This document shows positions 1-8,763 of a stretch of DNA of 64,000 nucleotides, piece after piece. The stretch covers positions 1-64,000 of the forward strand of contig JAJRYK010000023.1 in NCBI GenBank assembly GCA_024275825.1. The letters run 5' to 3'. The notes below the pieces were generated by a model. That model did no database searches. It was not told the origin of the DNA and saw only the letters and a list, made by a program, of their open reading frames with translations. Numbering within the stretch: the first letter of the stretch is position 1; the number at the start of each line of letters is the position of its first letter. Both the position numbers and the translations under genes were made by a program. Source of the stretch: Alphaproteobacteria bacterium. Lineage in GTDB: Bacteria; Pseudomonadota; Alphaproteobacteria; Micavibrionales; Micavibrionaceae.

Positions 1-100
1 CCATCAAATCAGCCGCTGTGCGTGCCGTGACTTCGGCCACGAAAAACTCCAGCAACTTCCGCTGAACTCTATCCCTTAATCTGCAACGCTTTAAACCCAT
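1..100 (-). CDS. IS1595-type transposase, N-terminal fragment
   Basis: Thirty-three codons are visible from an ATG at 100-98 before the window ends. The peptide starts MGLKRCRLRDRV and continues LLEFFVAEVTARTAADLM. The 'FVA..TARTAADL' helix is typical of the N-terminus of IS1595-family DDE transposases, just before their zinc-ribbon region. The catalytic domain lies outside the window, so intactness cannot be judged. The 64-bp leader up to base 165 carries no gene. Recognition rests on a short stretch, so the family is likely but not certain. Confidence 0.6.
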   Translation of the reverse strand, partial: MGLKRCRLRDRVQRKLLEFFVAEVTARTAADLM

Positions 101-139
101 AAACTATCCTAAATAATTTTACTTATCTACGACAGCCCC
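1..139 (-). mobile_element. End of an IS1595-type insertion sequence (runs off the left edge)
   Basis: The left edge holds the start of a minus-strand transposase and, outside its start codon, a short A+T-rich leader ending in GACAGCCCC at 131-139. On the minus strand this reads GGGGCTGTC, which resembles the terminal inverted repeat of IS1595/IS1016-type elements as I remember it. The other end and the target duplication cannot be seen, so the boundary at 139 is inferred. Confidence 0.55.
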
Positions 140-165
140 AAATAATTATACCATTATATTTCCCT

Positions 166-258
166 CGTCATTGCACGGCCTTGTCCGTGCAATCCATCTA
201 AACCTTGCTGAATTCTTTGTAGAAAGAGTGGATCACACGGATAAACCGTGTGATGACG
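166..258. repeat. Palindromic intergenic repeat, family A, copy 1
   Basis: The element starts CGTCATTGCACGG and ends GTGTGATGACG. Each half is itself a small hairpin (TTGCACGG/CCGTGCAA and TCACACGG/CCGTGTGA), so the whole is a mirrored pair of hairpins bounded by CGTCA/TGACG. Related copies lie at 15560-15629, 50689-50758 and 50803-50874. It lies between the insertion sequence end and the FliL-like gene; no coding potential is seen. Confidence 0.85.
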
Positions 259-416
259 AAAAAAAGGGGGGGGGGATTATTTGGGGTGATATCTTGATTT
301 CTTAAGCAGGGGTAAACACACAAAATCTTACCATAACATAATGCCTTGTTAATGTTTATGTCTTATAATTAGAGGATGTAGGGTTCATTAATCTTCTTAT
401 TAGGGTATGACATAAA

Positions 417-857
417 ATGAAAAAATCAATCTTGAGCGCTTTTGCGTTTCTTATGCTTGTTGGCGCGGCTGCGGGCTTAAATCTTTCTTTTGTTGGGACA
501 GCGCAGGCGGCTAGTAGCGCTGAAGAGGAGGGCGATGGACCGTCTTTTTTCGAGCTTGACCCTCTCGTCCTCCCCATTTTGGACAATAATGGCGTTAATC
601 AGACGGTTAGTCTGGTGATTGCGCTGGAGGTTTTGGATGCGGCGGCCTTGGCAAAGGTCCAGCGGTTGCAACCTAGACTCAAAGATGCCTATATTCAGGA
701 TATGTACGGCATGCTCGGCCGTCATGCGGCAATGAAGGGCGGGGTTTTACAGGTCGGTATGATCAAAAAGCGCCTGAATAAAATTAGCACCAAGGTTCTG
801 GGCGAGGATGTTGTTGAAGATGTGTTGCTTCAAGTGGTGCAGCAGCGCGCGATTTAA
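417..857 (+). CDS. FliL-like protein (flagellar basal-body-associated family), exported or membrane-anchored
   Basis: The 146-residue product begins with a hydrophobic segment (residues 5-32) ending in an AQAA-type signal cleavage site. The rest reads like the periplasmic domain of FliL: 'FFELDPLVLPI' near residue 45, a beta segment 'QTVSLVIALEV', the 'PRLKDAYIQDMYGML' helix and a C-terminal 'VVEDVLLQVVQQR'. FliL sits beside the flagellar stator and modulates torque. No other basal-body gene is adjacent, so this may be a stand-alone homologue; a flagellin gene lies about 43 kb away. A terminator-like hairpin follows, indicating a single-gene unit. The family call is from sequence pattern only. 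Confidence 0.6.
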   Translation: MKKSILSAFAFLMLVGAAAGLNLSFVGTAQAASSAEEEGDGPSFFELDPLVLPILDNNGVNQTVSLVIALEVLDAAALAKVQRLQPRLKDAYIQDMYGMLGRHAAMKGGVLQVGMIKKRLNKISTKVLGEDVVEDVLLQVVQQRAI

Positions 858-886
858 GCGCTCTCATTATATATTAAATTGAGTTG

Positions 887-913
887 AGCCCGGCATTATG
901 CTGGGCTTTTTCT
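887..913 (+). terminator. Rho-independent terminator after the FliL-like gene
   Basis: A GAGCCCGGC/GCTGGGCTTTTTC hairpin followed by a T run lies 30 bases after the stop codon. It separates the FliL-like gene from hppA. Confidence 0.75.
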
Positions 914-1064
914 TGTGCTCGCTACTCTAATTTATGCCGTACTCCTAAAGTTGTTGATAAAAGCATTTTTCTTTTTGCATACAGGCCTGTATAGCTGCCA
1001 CGCTCATGGTTGGAGAGATTCTACTCAGGTTTAATTCAAGTAAAACAAAACTTAAGGACAAAAA

Positions 1065-3164
1065 ATGACCACCATTTATCTGATCATTGCGTGTTGTGGC
1101 GTGCTGGCGCTTATTTACAGCACACTCGCATCGCGGCAAATTATGGCACTGGATGCCGGAAGTAAGAAGATGCAAGAGATTGCGGGCGCTATTCAAGAGG
1201 GGGCGAAGGCCTATCTGGATCGTCAATATAAAACAATTTTTAAAGTTGGTGTTGTGGTGGCCATTGGGCTTCATTTGCTGCTTGGCTGGCATGTCTCGCT
1301 TGGTTTTGTTATTGGCGCGGTGCTGTCCGGTCTTGCGGGCTATAACGGTATGCTGGTGTCTGTGCAGGCGAATGTGCGCACAACGCAAGCGGCGATTAAG
1401 AGCCTTGAAGGCGCGCTGAATGTTGCGTTTAAAGCGGGCGCGGTCACGGGCATGCTGGTGATTGGCTTGGGCTTGCTCGGCGTTGCTGGTTATTACTATT
1501 TCCTGAGCGAATATATGGGCATGGATTTGCGCATGGCCATTGAAGGGCTTGTCGCGCTTGGCTTTGGGTCTTCATTGATTTCGATCTTTGCGCGTTTGGG
1601 CGGCGGTATCTTTACCAAGGGCGCCGATGTTGGCGCGGACCTTGTGGGTAAGGTTGAGGCCGGCATCCCGGAAGATGACCCCCGCAACCCGGCGGTGATT
1701 GCCGATAATGTTGGTGATAATGTTGGCGATTGTGCGGGCATGGCTGCGGATTTGTTTGAGACGTTTGCCGTGACAATTGTGGCGACGATGCTGATTGCGT
1801 TTAGCAGCTTTAACGCCGACGTTGCGCCGCAAATGATGATCCTGCCGCTTTTGATCGGGGGCTTTGGTATTCTGGCCTCTGTGCTCGGCACGTTCTTTGT
1901 TAAGCTGGATAAAAGCGAAAACATCATGCGGGCGCTTTATAAGGGCTTCCTGGCGAGCGCGATTTTCGCCGGTATCTTTATGGCGCTGATCATGGCTAAG
2001 GTTGGCCTTGATACAGAGTTTGCTCTGGCCGCAGGCGGCAGCATTACGGCGCTGGCGATTTTCCAGTGTGTGATGGTTGGGCTTGTTGTGACGGGTTTGT
2101 TGATCTGGGTTACAGAATATTACACCTCTACTGAATATCGCCCTGTGCGCTCTATTGCGAAAGCATCAGAAACCGGGCATGGCACGAATGTTATTCAGGG
2201 GCTGGCGATCTCGCTTGAATCAACGGCCATTCCTGTGCTGGTTATTTGTGGCGGGATCTGGGGCGCGTTTATGCTTGCCGGTCTGTTCGGCATTGCGATC
2301 GCGGCAACGGCCATGCTGTCATTGGCGGGCATGGTTGTGGCGCTTGATGCGTATGGTCCGGTGACGGATAATGCGGGCGGCATTGCCGAAATGGCTGATC
2401 TGCCGGCGAAGGTGCGTAAAACAACGGATGCGCTTGATGCGGTGGGGAACACGACCAAGGCGGTGACGAAGGGCTATGCGATTGGCTCTGCCGGTCTTGC
2501 GGCGCTTGTGCTGTTTGCAGGCTTTACCGAGGAGATTAAGCATTACCTGCCGGAGCTGGCGGATATTACATTCCCGCTTCAGGACCCGTATGTGGTGATT
2601 GGCCTGTTCGTTGGGGGCATGTTGCCCTATCTGTTCAGCGCGATGTCTATGACGGCCGTTGGCCGGGCCGCGGCCTCTGTCGTGATTGAGGTCCGTCGTC
2701 AGTTCAAGGAAATCAAGGGCATCATGACCGGTAAAGGCAAGCCGGAATATGGCACGCTGGTTGATATCCTGACCAAGGCTGCGATTAAGGAGATGGTTGT
2801 GCCGTCTTTGCTGCCTGTGGTGGCGCCGGTGGCGCTGTTTGGGGTGATCTACGCTTTGAGCGGCAATTTGACCAATGCGTTCCAGTCTCTGGGCGGTATG
2901 CTGCTGGGCACGATTGTGACCGGGATCTTTGTGGCGATTTCCATGACCGCTGGCGGCGGCGCGTGGGATAATGCCAAGAAATATATCGAGGACGGCCATC
3001 ATGGGGGCAAAAACTCAGACGCTCACCACGCTGCCGTAACCGGAGATACCGTCGGCGACCCATACAAAGACACAGCCGGCCCAGCCGTAAACCCACTCAT
3101 CAAGATTGTGAATATCGTCGCGATCTTGCTGGTGGCTGTTGTGGCGAAGTTTACTGTCGGTTAA
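1065..3164 (+). CDS. hppA: K+-independent membrane-bound proton-translocating pyrophosphatase
   Basis: The 699-residue polytopic protein hydrolyses pyrophosphate and pumps H+ across the inner membrane. The pyrophosphate-binding signature [18 protein letters not shown] lies near residues 187-205 and [19 protein letters not shown] near 213. A third acidic cluster appears before the C-terminus ([18 protein letters not shown]). The determinant of cation dependence, [10 protein letters not shown], has Lys at about residue 465; K+-dependent enzymes have Ala there, so this should be a K+-independent H+ pump. Length is normal. AAGGAC lies eight bases before the ATG. It is monocistronic, followed by a palindrome and a strong bidirectional terminator. 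Confidence 0.97.
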   Translation: MTTIYLIIACCGVLALIYSTLASRQIMALDAGSKKMQEIAGAIQEGAKAYLDRQYKTIFKVGVVVAIGLHLLLGWHVSLGFVIGAVLSGLAGYNGMLVSVQANVRTTQAAIKSLEGALNVAFKAGAVTGMLVIGLGLLGVAGYYYFLSEYMGMDLRMAIEGLVALGFGSSLISIFARLGGGIFTKGADVGADLVGKVEAGIPEDDPRNPAVIADNVGDNVGDCAGMAADLFETFAVTIVATMLIAFSSFNADVAPQMMILPLLIGGFGILASVLGTFFVKLDKSENIMRALYKGFLASAIFAGIFMALIMAKVGLDTEFALAAGGSITALAIFQCVMVGLVVTGLLIWVTEYYTSTEYRPVRSIAKASETGHGTNVIQGLAISLESTAIPVLVICGGIWGAFMLAGLFGIAIAATAMLSLAGMVVALDAYGPVTDNAGGIAEMADLPAKVRKTTDALDAVGNTTKAVTKGYAIGSAGLAALVLFAGFTEEIKHYLPELADITFPLQDPYVVIGLFVGGMLPYLFSAMSMTAVGRAAASVVIEVRRQFKEIKGIMTGKGKPEYGTLVDILTKAAIKEMVVPSLLPVVAPVALFGVIYALSGNLTNAFQSLGGMLLGTIVTGIFVAISMTAGGGAWDNAKKYIEDGHHGGKNSDAHHAAVTGDTVGDPYKDTAGPAVNPLIKIVNIVAILLVAVVAKFTVG

Positions 3165-3174
3165 TTACAATAAT

Positions 3175-3201
3175 GGGGACACATTAAACTAATGTGTCCC
3201 C
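3175..3201. repeat. Short GGGGACAC palindrome
   Basis: GGGGACACATTA/TAATGTGTCCCC is a near-perfect inverted repeat starting ten bases after the hppA stop codon. It belongs with other GGGGAC-bounded palindromes at 6101-6150 and inside purL at 60093-60166. At 3228-3256 a further fragment (GATTGCTTCGC...CGCAATGACG) resembles a half of family A. Confidence 0.7.
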
Positions 3202-3265
3202 GCTTTCACCCGCTTTCAAGAGCACTGGATTGCTTCGCTTCGCTCGCAATGACGATGAAAAGAAC

Positions 3266-3297
3266 AAAAAGCCCCGTTCGTTTGAGCGGGGCTTTTA
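3266..3297. terminator. Bidirectional terminator between hppA and the convergent unknown gene
   Basis: AAAAAGCCCCGTTCG/TGAGCGGGGCTTTT forms a G+C-rich hairpin with A and T runs on both sides. It can end transcription of hppA from the left and of the minus-strand gene that ends at 3300. Confidence 0.85.
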
Positions 3298-3299
3298 CA

Positions 3300-3833
3300 T
3301 TAGCTTAAATCTGTTGGTCGATTATCTGCTGTTTCTAGTTTTGGTAGGTCATATATTTTTATATTCTGTTGTTGCTGCTTTATTGCCTTTTCTAAAACAG
3401 GGCTCATTTGTTCTGTGTAGAGGATGTATTGCCCTATTTTTTGAAGAGCCTCGCTTTCTGTTCCGCAAGGGCCTTCTAGGTATTCCTGGCCAGGCGCTTC
3501 TTTGATTTCTATCTCGCCTGATGGGCAAGTAACATGAAGAAGAAGTTCAACATAGTCTCGGCTTGTTTCCGGTACAAATTCACCATCTTCAAACTCTACT
3601 TCTGTTTCTCTGGAAACGCGCACGATGACACCTTGCACAGATGAATCCCAATGGCTTAGGCTCTCAGGGTTAAAGCTGCAAGCGGACTTTATCTTTGGAT
3701 CGTTAACTATGTTGAGAAATAGGTCGTCTATTTTGCTCTCTAGTTTTTCAAGAAAAAGGGCGCCATGGTCTATGTCTTTGCTCAAGGCTGCTTTGCCAAA
3801 TTGGTTTACGCCAGTATTTTCGTTATTGTTCAT
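3300..3833 (-). CDS. Unrecognised protein; possible paralogue of the gene at 56331-57035
   Basis: I chose the ATG at 3833 (MNNNENTG) because a possible -10 box (TATACT) lies just in front of the upstream in-frame ATG at 3878, which would place the transcript start there. The 177-residue product is acidic, soluble and without signal peptide. It has an 'FNPESLSHWDSSV' block in the first half, then 'VTCPSGEIEI' and 'GTESEALQKIGQYI', and a Gln-rich helix near the C-terminus. The same order of blocks occurs in the protein at 56331-57035, suggesting distant paralogy. The gene is visibly richer in A+T than its neighbours. Function unknown. Confidence 0.7.
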   Translation of the reverse strand: MNNNENTGVNQFGKAALSKDIDHGALFLEKLESKIDDLFLNIVNDPKIKSACSFNPESLSHWDSSVQGVIVRVSRETEVEFEDGEFVPETSRDYVELLLHVTCPSGEIEIKEAPGQEYLEGPCGTESEALQKIGQYILYTEQMSPVLEKAIKQQQQNIKIYDLPKLETADNRPTDLS

Positions 3834-3899
3834 AGTTTTCACCACTAGTTTTAATTTACCATTGATGTAGTATAGCACACAGTTATGAAAAAGAAAAAC

Positions 3900-4352
3900 T
3901 TAATTCTCCGCCGCCGTATTAAACTTCCCTAAATTCCCCAGCATTTGCTGTATCACCGTCATTTCGTTGCCATGTGTTGGGGTTTTGTCGCGCTCAATAG
4001 GGATGGCGATGCGCTCGCCGCCCGGTTCGGTGATGCTCTGGACCACGCCGTCTTCGTTGAAGGCGACGATGACGATGCGCTCTTCGATGACTTTGGCATC
4101 CAAAATGCCGCGCTTTTCCTTTTCCTGACCGATATAATACCAGATATTATCATCAAACGGTGCCTGTGTGGTGGGCGAGCCGAGAATGCGCAGCACATCA
4201 GAGCGGGTATGAATACCGGTCACGACCTGCTCAACTTGAAAATCCTCCAGCTTGTTCCCGCGCTGGGTCACTGTGGGGGTGCATGCGGAAATTGCGATAC
4301 AAACACTAGCCAGCAGCAGTGTTTTTCTTATATGTTTTGTTTGAATGGTCAT
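3900..4352 (-). CDS. bamE: BamE/SmpA/OmlA-type outer-membrane assembly lipoprotein
   Basis: The 150-residue product has a lipoprotein signal ending in the lipobox ISAC. The mature part contains 'VTGIHTRSDVLRILGSPT', 'NIWYYIGQEKEK' and 'VIVAFNEDGVVQSI', the hallmark order of the SmpA/OmlA fold. BamE stabilises the BamA-BamD complex that inserts beta-barrel proteins. AAAGGGG precedes two adjacent ATGs; the inner one (4352) has the better spacing and is used here. It is divergent from the CBP3-type gene with only 38 bases between starts, an arrangement common in alphaproteobacteria. Confidence 0.9.
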   Translation of the reverse strand: MTIQTKHIRKTLLLASVCIAISACTPTVTQRGNKLEDFQVEQVVTGIHTRSDVLRILGSPTTQAPFDDNIWYYIGQEKEKRGILDAKVIEERIVIVAFNEDGVVQSITEPGGERIAIPIERDKTPTHGNEMTVIQQMLGNLGKFNTAAEN

Positions 4353-4390
4353 CATGGCCCCTTTGTATAACGATAGATGAGTATGAATCA

Positions 4391-4930
4391 ATGTTTGGTG
4401 TATTAAAACAAAAAAATCCTCCGGAGAGAAAAATGCAGGCGCAGGCTGGGCGGAATGCCTATGCGGTTGTGCTAGAGCAAGCGCGCAATCCTCGCTTTTA
4501 TACTGACTTTGGTGTGCCCGACACGTTTGATGGTCGGTTTGAGGTTTTAGTGGCGCATTTATTCATCATCATGCATGTGACGGGTGAACAGGGGGAAGAG
4601 GCGCGCGGCTTTAACCAGGCGCTGTTTGATGCAGCCTTTGCCGATATGGATCAAACACTGCGCAATATGGGCATTGGCGATATGGGCGTGCCCAAACATA
4701 TGCGCCGAATGATGACTGGCTTTAACGGGCGTATGCATGCCTATGAAGAGGCTTTGGACGATTAAGCGGGTTTTGAAGCCGCGCTGGCGCGTAACCTCTA
4801 TGGCACGCTTGAGGTGCCTGGTGTAGGGTACCTGAAGGCGATGCGGGGCTATATACAAGCGCAGATTAAAGCGCTAAAAATGCAGCCGGTGGTGGCTGTT
4901 TTGGCGGGGGATGTGGTTTTTCAGGATTAG
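4391..4930 (+). pseudogene. Ubiquinol-cytochrome c chaperone (CBP3-type) interrupted by an in-frame TAA
   Basis: From ATG 4391 the frame encodes MFGVLKQKN, then 'ARNPRFYTDFGVPDTFDGRFE' and 'RRMMTGFNGRMHAYEEAL', typical of the CBP3/ubiquinol-cytochrome c chaperone domain that helps assemble the bc1 complex. A TAA at 4763-4765 stops it. The same frame then runs on for 54 codons to TAG at 4930 and encodes the expected family C-terminus ('ALARNLYGTLEVPGVGYL' onwards). Restoring one sense codon gives a normal length of about 179 residues. The lesion could be real, a sequence error, or read through. The CAA-to-TAA change is the simplest explanation. Confidence 0.8.
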
Positions 4931-4946
4931 AGTGAAAGATATTTTA

Positions 4947-5033
4947 ACCGCAACGCACGCTACGATCACTACGAAATTTGCGCAAGCGTTAATCTTGCAG
5001 AGTAATCGTTGCGGTCGTAGCGTGCGTTGCGGT
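4947..5033. repeat. Long imperfect palindrome
   Basis: ACCGCAACGCACGCTACGA at the left end is matched by TCGTAGCGTGCGTTGCGGT at the right end, with CTTGCG-type internal complementarity. It fills the gap between the CBP3-type gene and the DUF177 gene. No other copy of this sequence is seen in the window. Confidence 0.75.
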
Positions 5034-5078
5034 ATATTTTTTATTTTCAACTATCAGGCATTTTAGGCATTTAAAGAC

Positions 5079-5675
5079 ATGGCAGAGCAAAAAGCGGACA
5101 TTGTAGAGAGCGAGTGGTCGCATGTGGTGAAGGCTGATGAGGTCGGCAGCGCGTCGCTTAACCTAACGCTATCCCCGGACGAGGCGCAGCGCACGCGGCT
5201 GATCCGTCGTTTGGGCCTGCTCGCCCTGGATGATTGTGAGGCGCAGGTCAAGCTGAAGCGTCAGTCTGGCCATATGATTCATGTTACGGGCGAGGTGCGT
5301 GCGCGCATTCGTCATGCCTGCGTTGTGACGATGGAGCCGGTGAAGGGGCAGGTAAAGGAGAGCTTTGATGCCTGGTATGCCGATACAGCGCAGGCGATAT
5401 CACTGAGCAAGGTCAAGCGCGATAAGGAATTGCTGGCGACTAAGGGTGAAATCGAAATGCCGTCTGAGAAGGATGATCCAGAGGCGATTATTGATGGGAA
5501 GATCGATGTGGGCGAGCTGATCACGCAATATCTCTCGCTGGGCATCGATCCATACCCCCGTGCGCCGGGCGTAGAGCCTGCGGATGGTGAGGAGGGACGC
5601 AGCGTCTATGAAGACGAATCTGTGATCAAAAACCCCTTTGCAGCGCTGAAGGACTGGAAAGATAAGTTGAAATGA
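5079..5675 (+). CDS. DUF177/YceD family protein encoded upstream of rpmF
   Basis: The 198-residue product shows the YceD/DUF177 pattern: an N-terminal strand region, 'GHMIHVTGEVRARIRHACVVTMEPV' and a late 'DGKIDVGELITQYLSLGIDPYPRAPG', followed by 'KNPFAALKDWKDKLK' at the end. Family members are encoded immediately before rpmF in many bacteria and the plant homologue is tied to 23S rRNA maturation; the exact bacterial role is not settled. Here rpmF also follows, 224 bases downstream, the space being filled by a palindromic repeat. Start ATG 5079 gives a normal length. Confidence 0.88.
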   Translation: MAEQKADIVESEWSHVVKADEVGSASLNLTLSPDEAQRTRLIRRLGLLALDDCEAQVKLKRQSGHMIHVTGEVRARIRHACVVTMEPVKGQVKESFDAWYADTAQAISLSKVKRDKELLATKGEIEMPSEKDDPEAIIDGKIDVGELITQYLSLGIDPYPRAPGVEPADGEEGRSVYEDESVIKNPFAALKDWKDKLK

Positions 5676-5684
5676 TGCTTATGG

Positions 5685-5820
5685 CGCCATCCTCGCGGCG
5701 ATACGAAGTATCGCTTAAACGGCGGGGATCCAGGAGAGGGCAGCGGCTTTGTCGCTGACATTATGGACCTCCGCCGTCTTAGCCCTGCTATGCAGGGCCG
5801 CTTGGGTGACAAAAGTGTCA
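5685..5820. repeat. Palindromic repeat between the DUF177 gene and rpmF
   Basis: CGCCATCCTCGCGGCGATACGAAGTATCG is followed by ACGGCGGGGATCC and later GACCTCCGCCGTC, then a GCCCTGC/GCAGGGC hairpin. The arms resemble the 'gatCCCCGC...GCGGGGatc' repeat family seen elsewhere in the window (13496-13624). It separates two genes that are normally co-transcribed. Confidence 0.6.
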
Positions 5821-5899
5821 GTTTTTTCTTGCCTTTCACGCAGAATTTGGGTATCTAGGCCCTTCGATTGAACAAAGAATTTAAATAAGGACGAGAGCT

Positions 5900-6079
5900 A
5901 TGGCTGTTCCAAAGAGAAAAACATCAAAATCCAAGCGTAACATGCGCCGTGCGCATGACCGCTTAACGGTTGAAAACTGGGTTGAGGACGGTAATACGGG
6001 CGAGCCTGTGCGTCGTCACCACATTGACCTGAAGACTGGCATGTATAAGGGCCAGCAGGTTATTGACGGTAAAGAATAG
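5900..6079 (+). CDS. rpmF: Large-subunit ribosomal protein L32
   Basis: ATG 5900 to TAG 6079 encodes 59 residues: [20 protein letters not shown], then a basic central part and '[19 protein letters not shown]' near the end. The opening [15 protein letters not shown] is diagnostic for L32. The four-Cys zinc site found in some L32 forms is absent, as in many proteobacteria. TAAGGACGAGAG precedes the start. A GGGGACG palindrome with a T run follows, then plsX. Confidence 0.97.
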   Translation: MAVPKRKTSKSKRNMRRAHDRLTVENWVEDGNTGEPVRRHHIDLKTGMYKGQQVIDGKE

Positions 6080-6100
6080 ATTATTTGATTTAGGTTTTGT

Positions 6101-6150
6101 ACGATGGGGACGTTAGGTGATTCACCTTCCGTCCCCATTGTCGTTTTTGT
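6101..6150 (+). terminator. Terminator-like palindrome after rpmF
   Basis: ACGATGGGGACG...CGTCCCCATTGTCG with an inner TAGGTGA/TTCACCT pair is followed by TTTTTG. It can act as a terminator for rpmF and also belongs to the GGGGAC palindromes found at 3175 and inside purL. Confidence 0.65.
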
Positions 6151-6178
6151 GCGGCGCTTAAAATTGAATAGAGGTTAA

Positions 6179-7218
6179 ATGTCTGATACATCACCAATTA
6201 CAATCGCGTTTGATGCTATGGGTGGCGATTACGGCCCGCAGAGCACGATTCCCGGCGCGCATATGGTGCATAAGAAGAATCCGAATATCCGCTTCATGAT
6301 CTTTGGGGATCAGAACAAAATTTACCCGTTGCTTAGCCGTTACAAGTCGTTGGAAGCCGTGTCTAAGGTTATCCATACCGACAAGATGATCTATAGCGAT
6401 GATCGCCCCTCCGCCGCGCTGCGAGCCAGCAAGGGGACCAGCATGCGTATGGCGATTGAGGCGGTGCAGAATGGAGAGGCGCGCGCCGTTGTGTCCTCTG
6501 GCAATACTGGCGCGTTGATGGCGATGGCCAAAATGATCCTCAAGCCCTTGCCCGGCATTCACCGTCCGGCGATCGCAAGTGTGTTTCCGGGCACGAAGGG
6601 CGATACAATTATGCTTGATTTAGGGGCAAATGTGCTGGTTGATGCTGAAAATCTCGTGCAATTTGCTGTTTTGGGCGCTGTTTTTGCAAAAGCGCATAAG
6701 AACATTGCTAATCCGAGCGTTGGGTTGCTCAATGTTGGTTCAGAAGACACGAAAGGCCCTGATCATGTGCGCGGGGCGGCTGAAATTCTGTCCAAGGTTG
6801 ATTTTCCTGGTCATTACCATGGCTTTGTGGAGGGCAATGATATCATGGAGAGCGTTGTGGATGTGATTGTCACAGATGGTTATGCGGGGAATATCGCGCT
6901 GAAAACCGCTGAGGGCGTGGGGAGGGTCACAACAGGCTTTTCAAGGATGCGATGAAGTCTGACCCGCTGGCGATGATCGGCGGGATGTTTGCTTACTTTG
7001 CTTTCAAACGTTTCAAAAAGCGCGTGGACCCCCGGCTTTATAATGGGGGGGTGTTTTTGGGGTTAAACGGCCTATGTATTAAAAGTCACGGCGGCAGTGA
7101 TGATGTCGGCTTTGCCAGTGCGCTTAATTTGGCCGCAGAGCTGACGCAGCATGGCTATGTGCAAAGTGTCGTTGATGATATAAACCATTTAATGAGTCAG
7201 GAAACATTCTTGTCTTAA
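6179..7218 (+). pseudogene. plsX: Phosphate acyltransferase PlsX with a single -1 frameshift
   Basis: PlsX converts acyl-ACP to acyl-phosphate for phospholipid synthesis. The first part (258 codons) contains 'IAFDAMGGDYGP', 'SSGNTGALMAMA', 'DLGANV' and 'GFVEGNDIMESVVDVIVTDGYAGN', then ends early at TGA 6953. The rest of PlsX continues one base back (LFKDAMKSDPLAMIGG...) to TAA 7218. The join is at GGCTTTTCAAG near 6937: one extra T would give GFFKDAMKS and a normal protein of about 345 residues. PlsX is normally essential, so a sequencing deletion in the T run, frameshifting, or a second acyltransferase route must be considered. It precedes fabH by 42 bases. Confidence 0.88.
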
Positions 7219-7260
7219 TAACAATAATATAACGATAATTTTAACCAATAAGATTTACCC

Positions 7261-8238
7261 ATGACCATCCGTTCCATCATTCGCGCAACCGGCGCATATT
7301 TGCCTAAAAAAATCCTTACGAACAAGGACTTGGAGGGCATTGTTGATACATCAGATGAATGGATAACCCAGCGCAGCGGGATTAAAGAACGCCGCATTGC
7401 TGCCGATGATCAGGCCACGAGCGATCTGGCGATTGAGGCGGGGCGGCAAGCCATTGAGAATGCGGGCATAGACCCGTCCGAGATTGACGGTGTTATTGTT
7501 GCAACGACCACGCCGGACAAAACATTCCCGGCTGTGGCCGTGAAGGTGCAGGCGGAGCTTGGTATTCCTGTGGGGCTAGCCTTCGATGTGCAGGCGGTGT
7601 GTACGGGCTTTGTTTATGCGCTTAGCACCGCTGATGCGTTTATTCAAACCGCTAAAGCACGCCGCATTCTCGTGATTGGGGCAGAAAAAATGTCCTCTAT
7701 CCTGAATTGGGAAGACCGCACGACCTGCGTTCTGTTCGGTGACGGCGCGGGCGCTGTGATTTTAGAAGTTGATGAGAACGGGCAGGGTGATTTGAGTGAT
7801 CGCGGCGTGCTCTCCACCCATCTTTACGCCAATGGCGCGCAGCGTGACCTGCTCTATACAGATGGCGGGCCGTCTACAACGGGCGATAGCGGTCATATCA
7901 TCATGCATGGGCGCGAAATTTTTAAATATGCGGTGCGCTATATGGCTGATGTCGTGAAGGAAACGCTGGAGGCTAATGATATTACGGCGGCTGATATCGA
8001 CTGGCTTGTCCCGCACCAGGCCAATAAACGTATCATTGAGGCCACAGCGAAGAAGCTTGATCTGCCCATGGATAAGGTCGTGCTGACCGTTGAAAAGCAC
8101 GGCAACACGTCTGCCGCCTCTATCCCCCTCGCGCTGCATGAAGCTGTGGCGGACGGGCGGATAAAGCAAGGCGACCTGCTGCTGCTCGAAGCCATGGGCG
8201 GCGGGCTTACATGGGGCGCGGCGCTTGTGCGGTTCTAG
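7261..8238 (+). CDS. fabH: Beta-ketoacyl-ACP synthase III
   Basis: The 325-residue enzyme starts fatty-acid elongation by condensing acetyl-CoA with malonyl-ACP. The catalytic triad is visible: Cys114 in 'DVQAVCTGF', His252 in 'VPHQANKR' and Asn282 in 'HGNTSAAS'. The C-terminal '[15 protein letters not shown]' is the family ending. Length is normal. It follows plsX in the usual plsX-fabH order and precedes ihfA, which has its own promoter. Confidence 0.97.
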   Translation: MTIRSIIRATGAYLPKKILTNKDLEGIVDTSDEWITQRSGIKERRIAADDQATSDLAIEAGRQAIENAGIDPSEIDGVIVATTTPDKTFPAVAVKVQAELGIPVGLAFDVQAVCTGFVYALSTADAFIQTAKARRILVIGAEKMSSILNWEDRTTCVLFGDGAGAVILEVDENGQGDLSDRGVLSTHLYANGAQRDLLYTDGGPSTTGDSGHIIMHGREIFKYAVRYMADVVKETLEANDITAADIDWLVPHQANKRIIEATAKKLDLPMDKVVLTVEKHGNTSAASIPLALHEAVADGRIKQGDLLLLEAMGGGLTWGAALVRF

Positions 8239-8308
8239 AGCGCTTAAAGAACGCAGTCTTACCCTTTGAAGCAACGTCACTTTTCTGTGATTAACCTGCC
8301 TCATTTTA

Positions 8309-8337
8309 TTGACGTGCTTGCTTCTGTGCGCTACTCT
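8309..8337 (+). promoter_or_regulatory. Sigma-70-type promoter for ihfA
   Basis: TTGACG at 8309-8314 and TACTCT at 8332-8337 are separated by 17 bases, about 28 bases before the ihfA start codon. The match to the consensus spacing is exact. Confidence 0.65.
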
Positions 8338-8365
8338 GTGGATATTCAAAAGAATTGGAGGTGCC

Positions 8366-8716
8366 ATGGACAATCAAACCGTAACCAGAGCAGATCTGGC
8401 AGAGGCCGTGTATGAACAGGTCGGTCTGTCACGCAACGAATCGACAGATTTGGTTGAGGCGATTTTAGACGAAATTTCAAATACGTTGGTAAAGGGTGAG
8501 AATGTGAAGCTCTCATCTTTCGGTAGTTTCTCGATCCGTGAGAAAGGCGAGCGCATTGGCCGTAACCCAAAAACGGGCGTCGAAGTGCCGATCAAGCCGC
8601 GTAAGGTTATTGTGTTCCGTGCCTCGCACGTGCTGAAAGACCGCGTCAATAGCAAGAGTGTAGCCGCACCGGCCGAAAATACCAGTTTTGGTGGCTTCAG
8701 TGACGACGAACTTTAG
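8366..8716 (+). CDS. ihfA: Integration host factor subunit alpha
   Basis: The 116-residue DNA-bending protein begins at ATG 8366 behind a GGAGG at 8357-8361. '[20 protein letters not shown]' is the IHF-alpha N-terminus, and '[20 protein letters not shown]' with '[12 protein letters not shown]' is the DNA-binding beta-arm region with the RNPKTG turn. A roughly 20-residue Ala/Ser-rich tail extends past the usual end. IHF binds as an alpha-beta heterodimer; the beta gene is not in the window. The ihfA-merR-tRNA-Pro order is common in alphaproteobacteria. Confidence 0.95.
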   Translation: MDNQTVTRADLAEAVYEQVGLSRNESTDLVEAILDEISNTLVKGENVKLSSFGSFSIREKGERIGRNPKTGVEVPIKPRKVIVFRASHVLKDRVNSKSVAAPAENTSFGGFSDDEL

Positions 8717-8763
8717 GTCTTAAGCGCAAACAAAGCGAAGGCCATAATTAAGGGAGAGACCCA

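Noticed and set aside
2319-3002. Long minus-strand open frame opposite hppA
   Set aside because: It is a shadow of the hppA coding strand with an Arg/His-rich, low-complexity product and no ribosome site.
4763-4765. Recoding of TAA as sense in this organism, given in-frame TAA in two genes
   Set aside because: Many intact genes in the window (hppA, rpsI, nuoC, plsX end) stop normally at TAA, so a changed genetic code is not supported; single lesions explain both cases.
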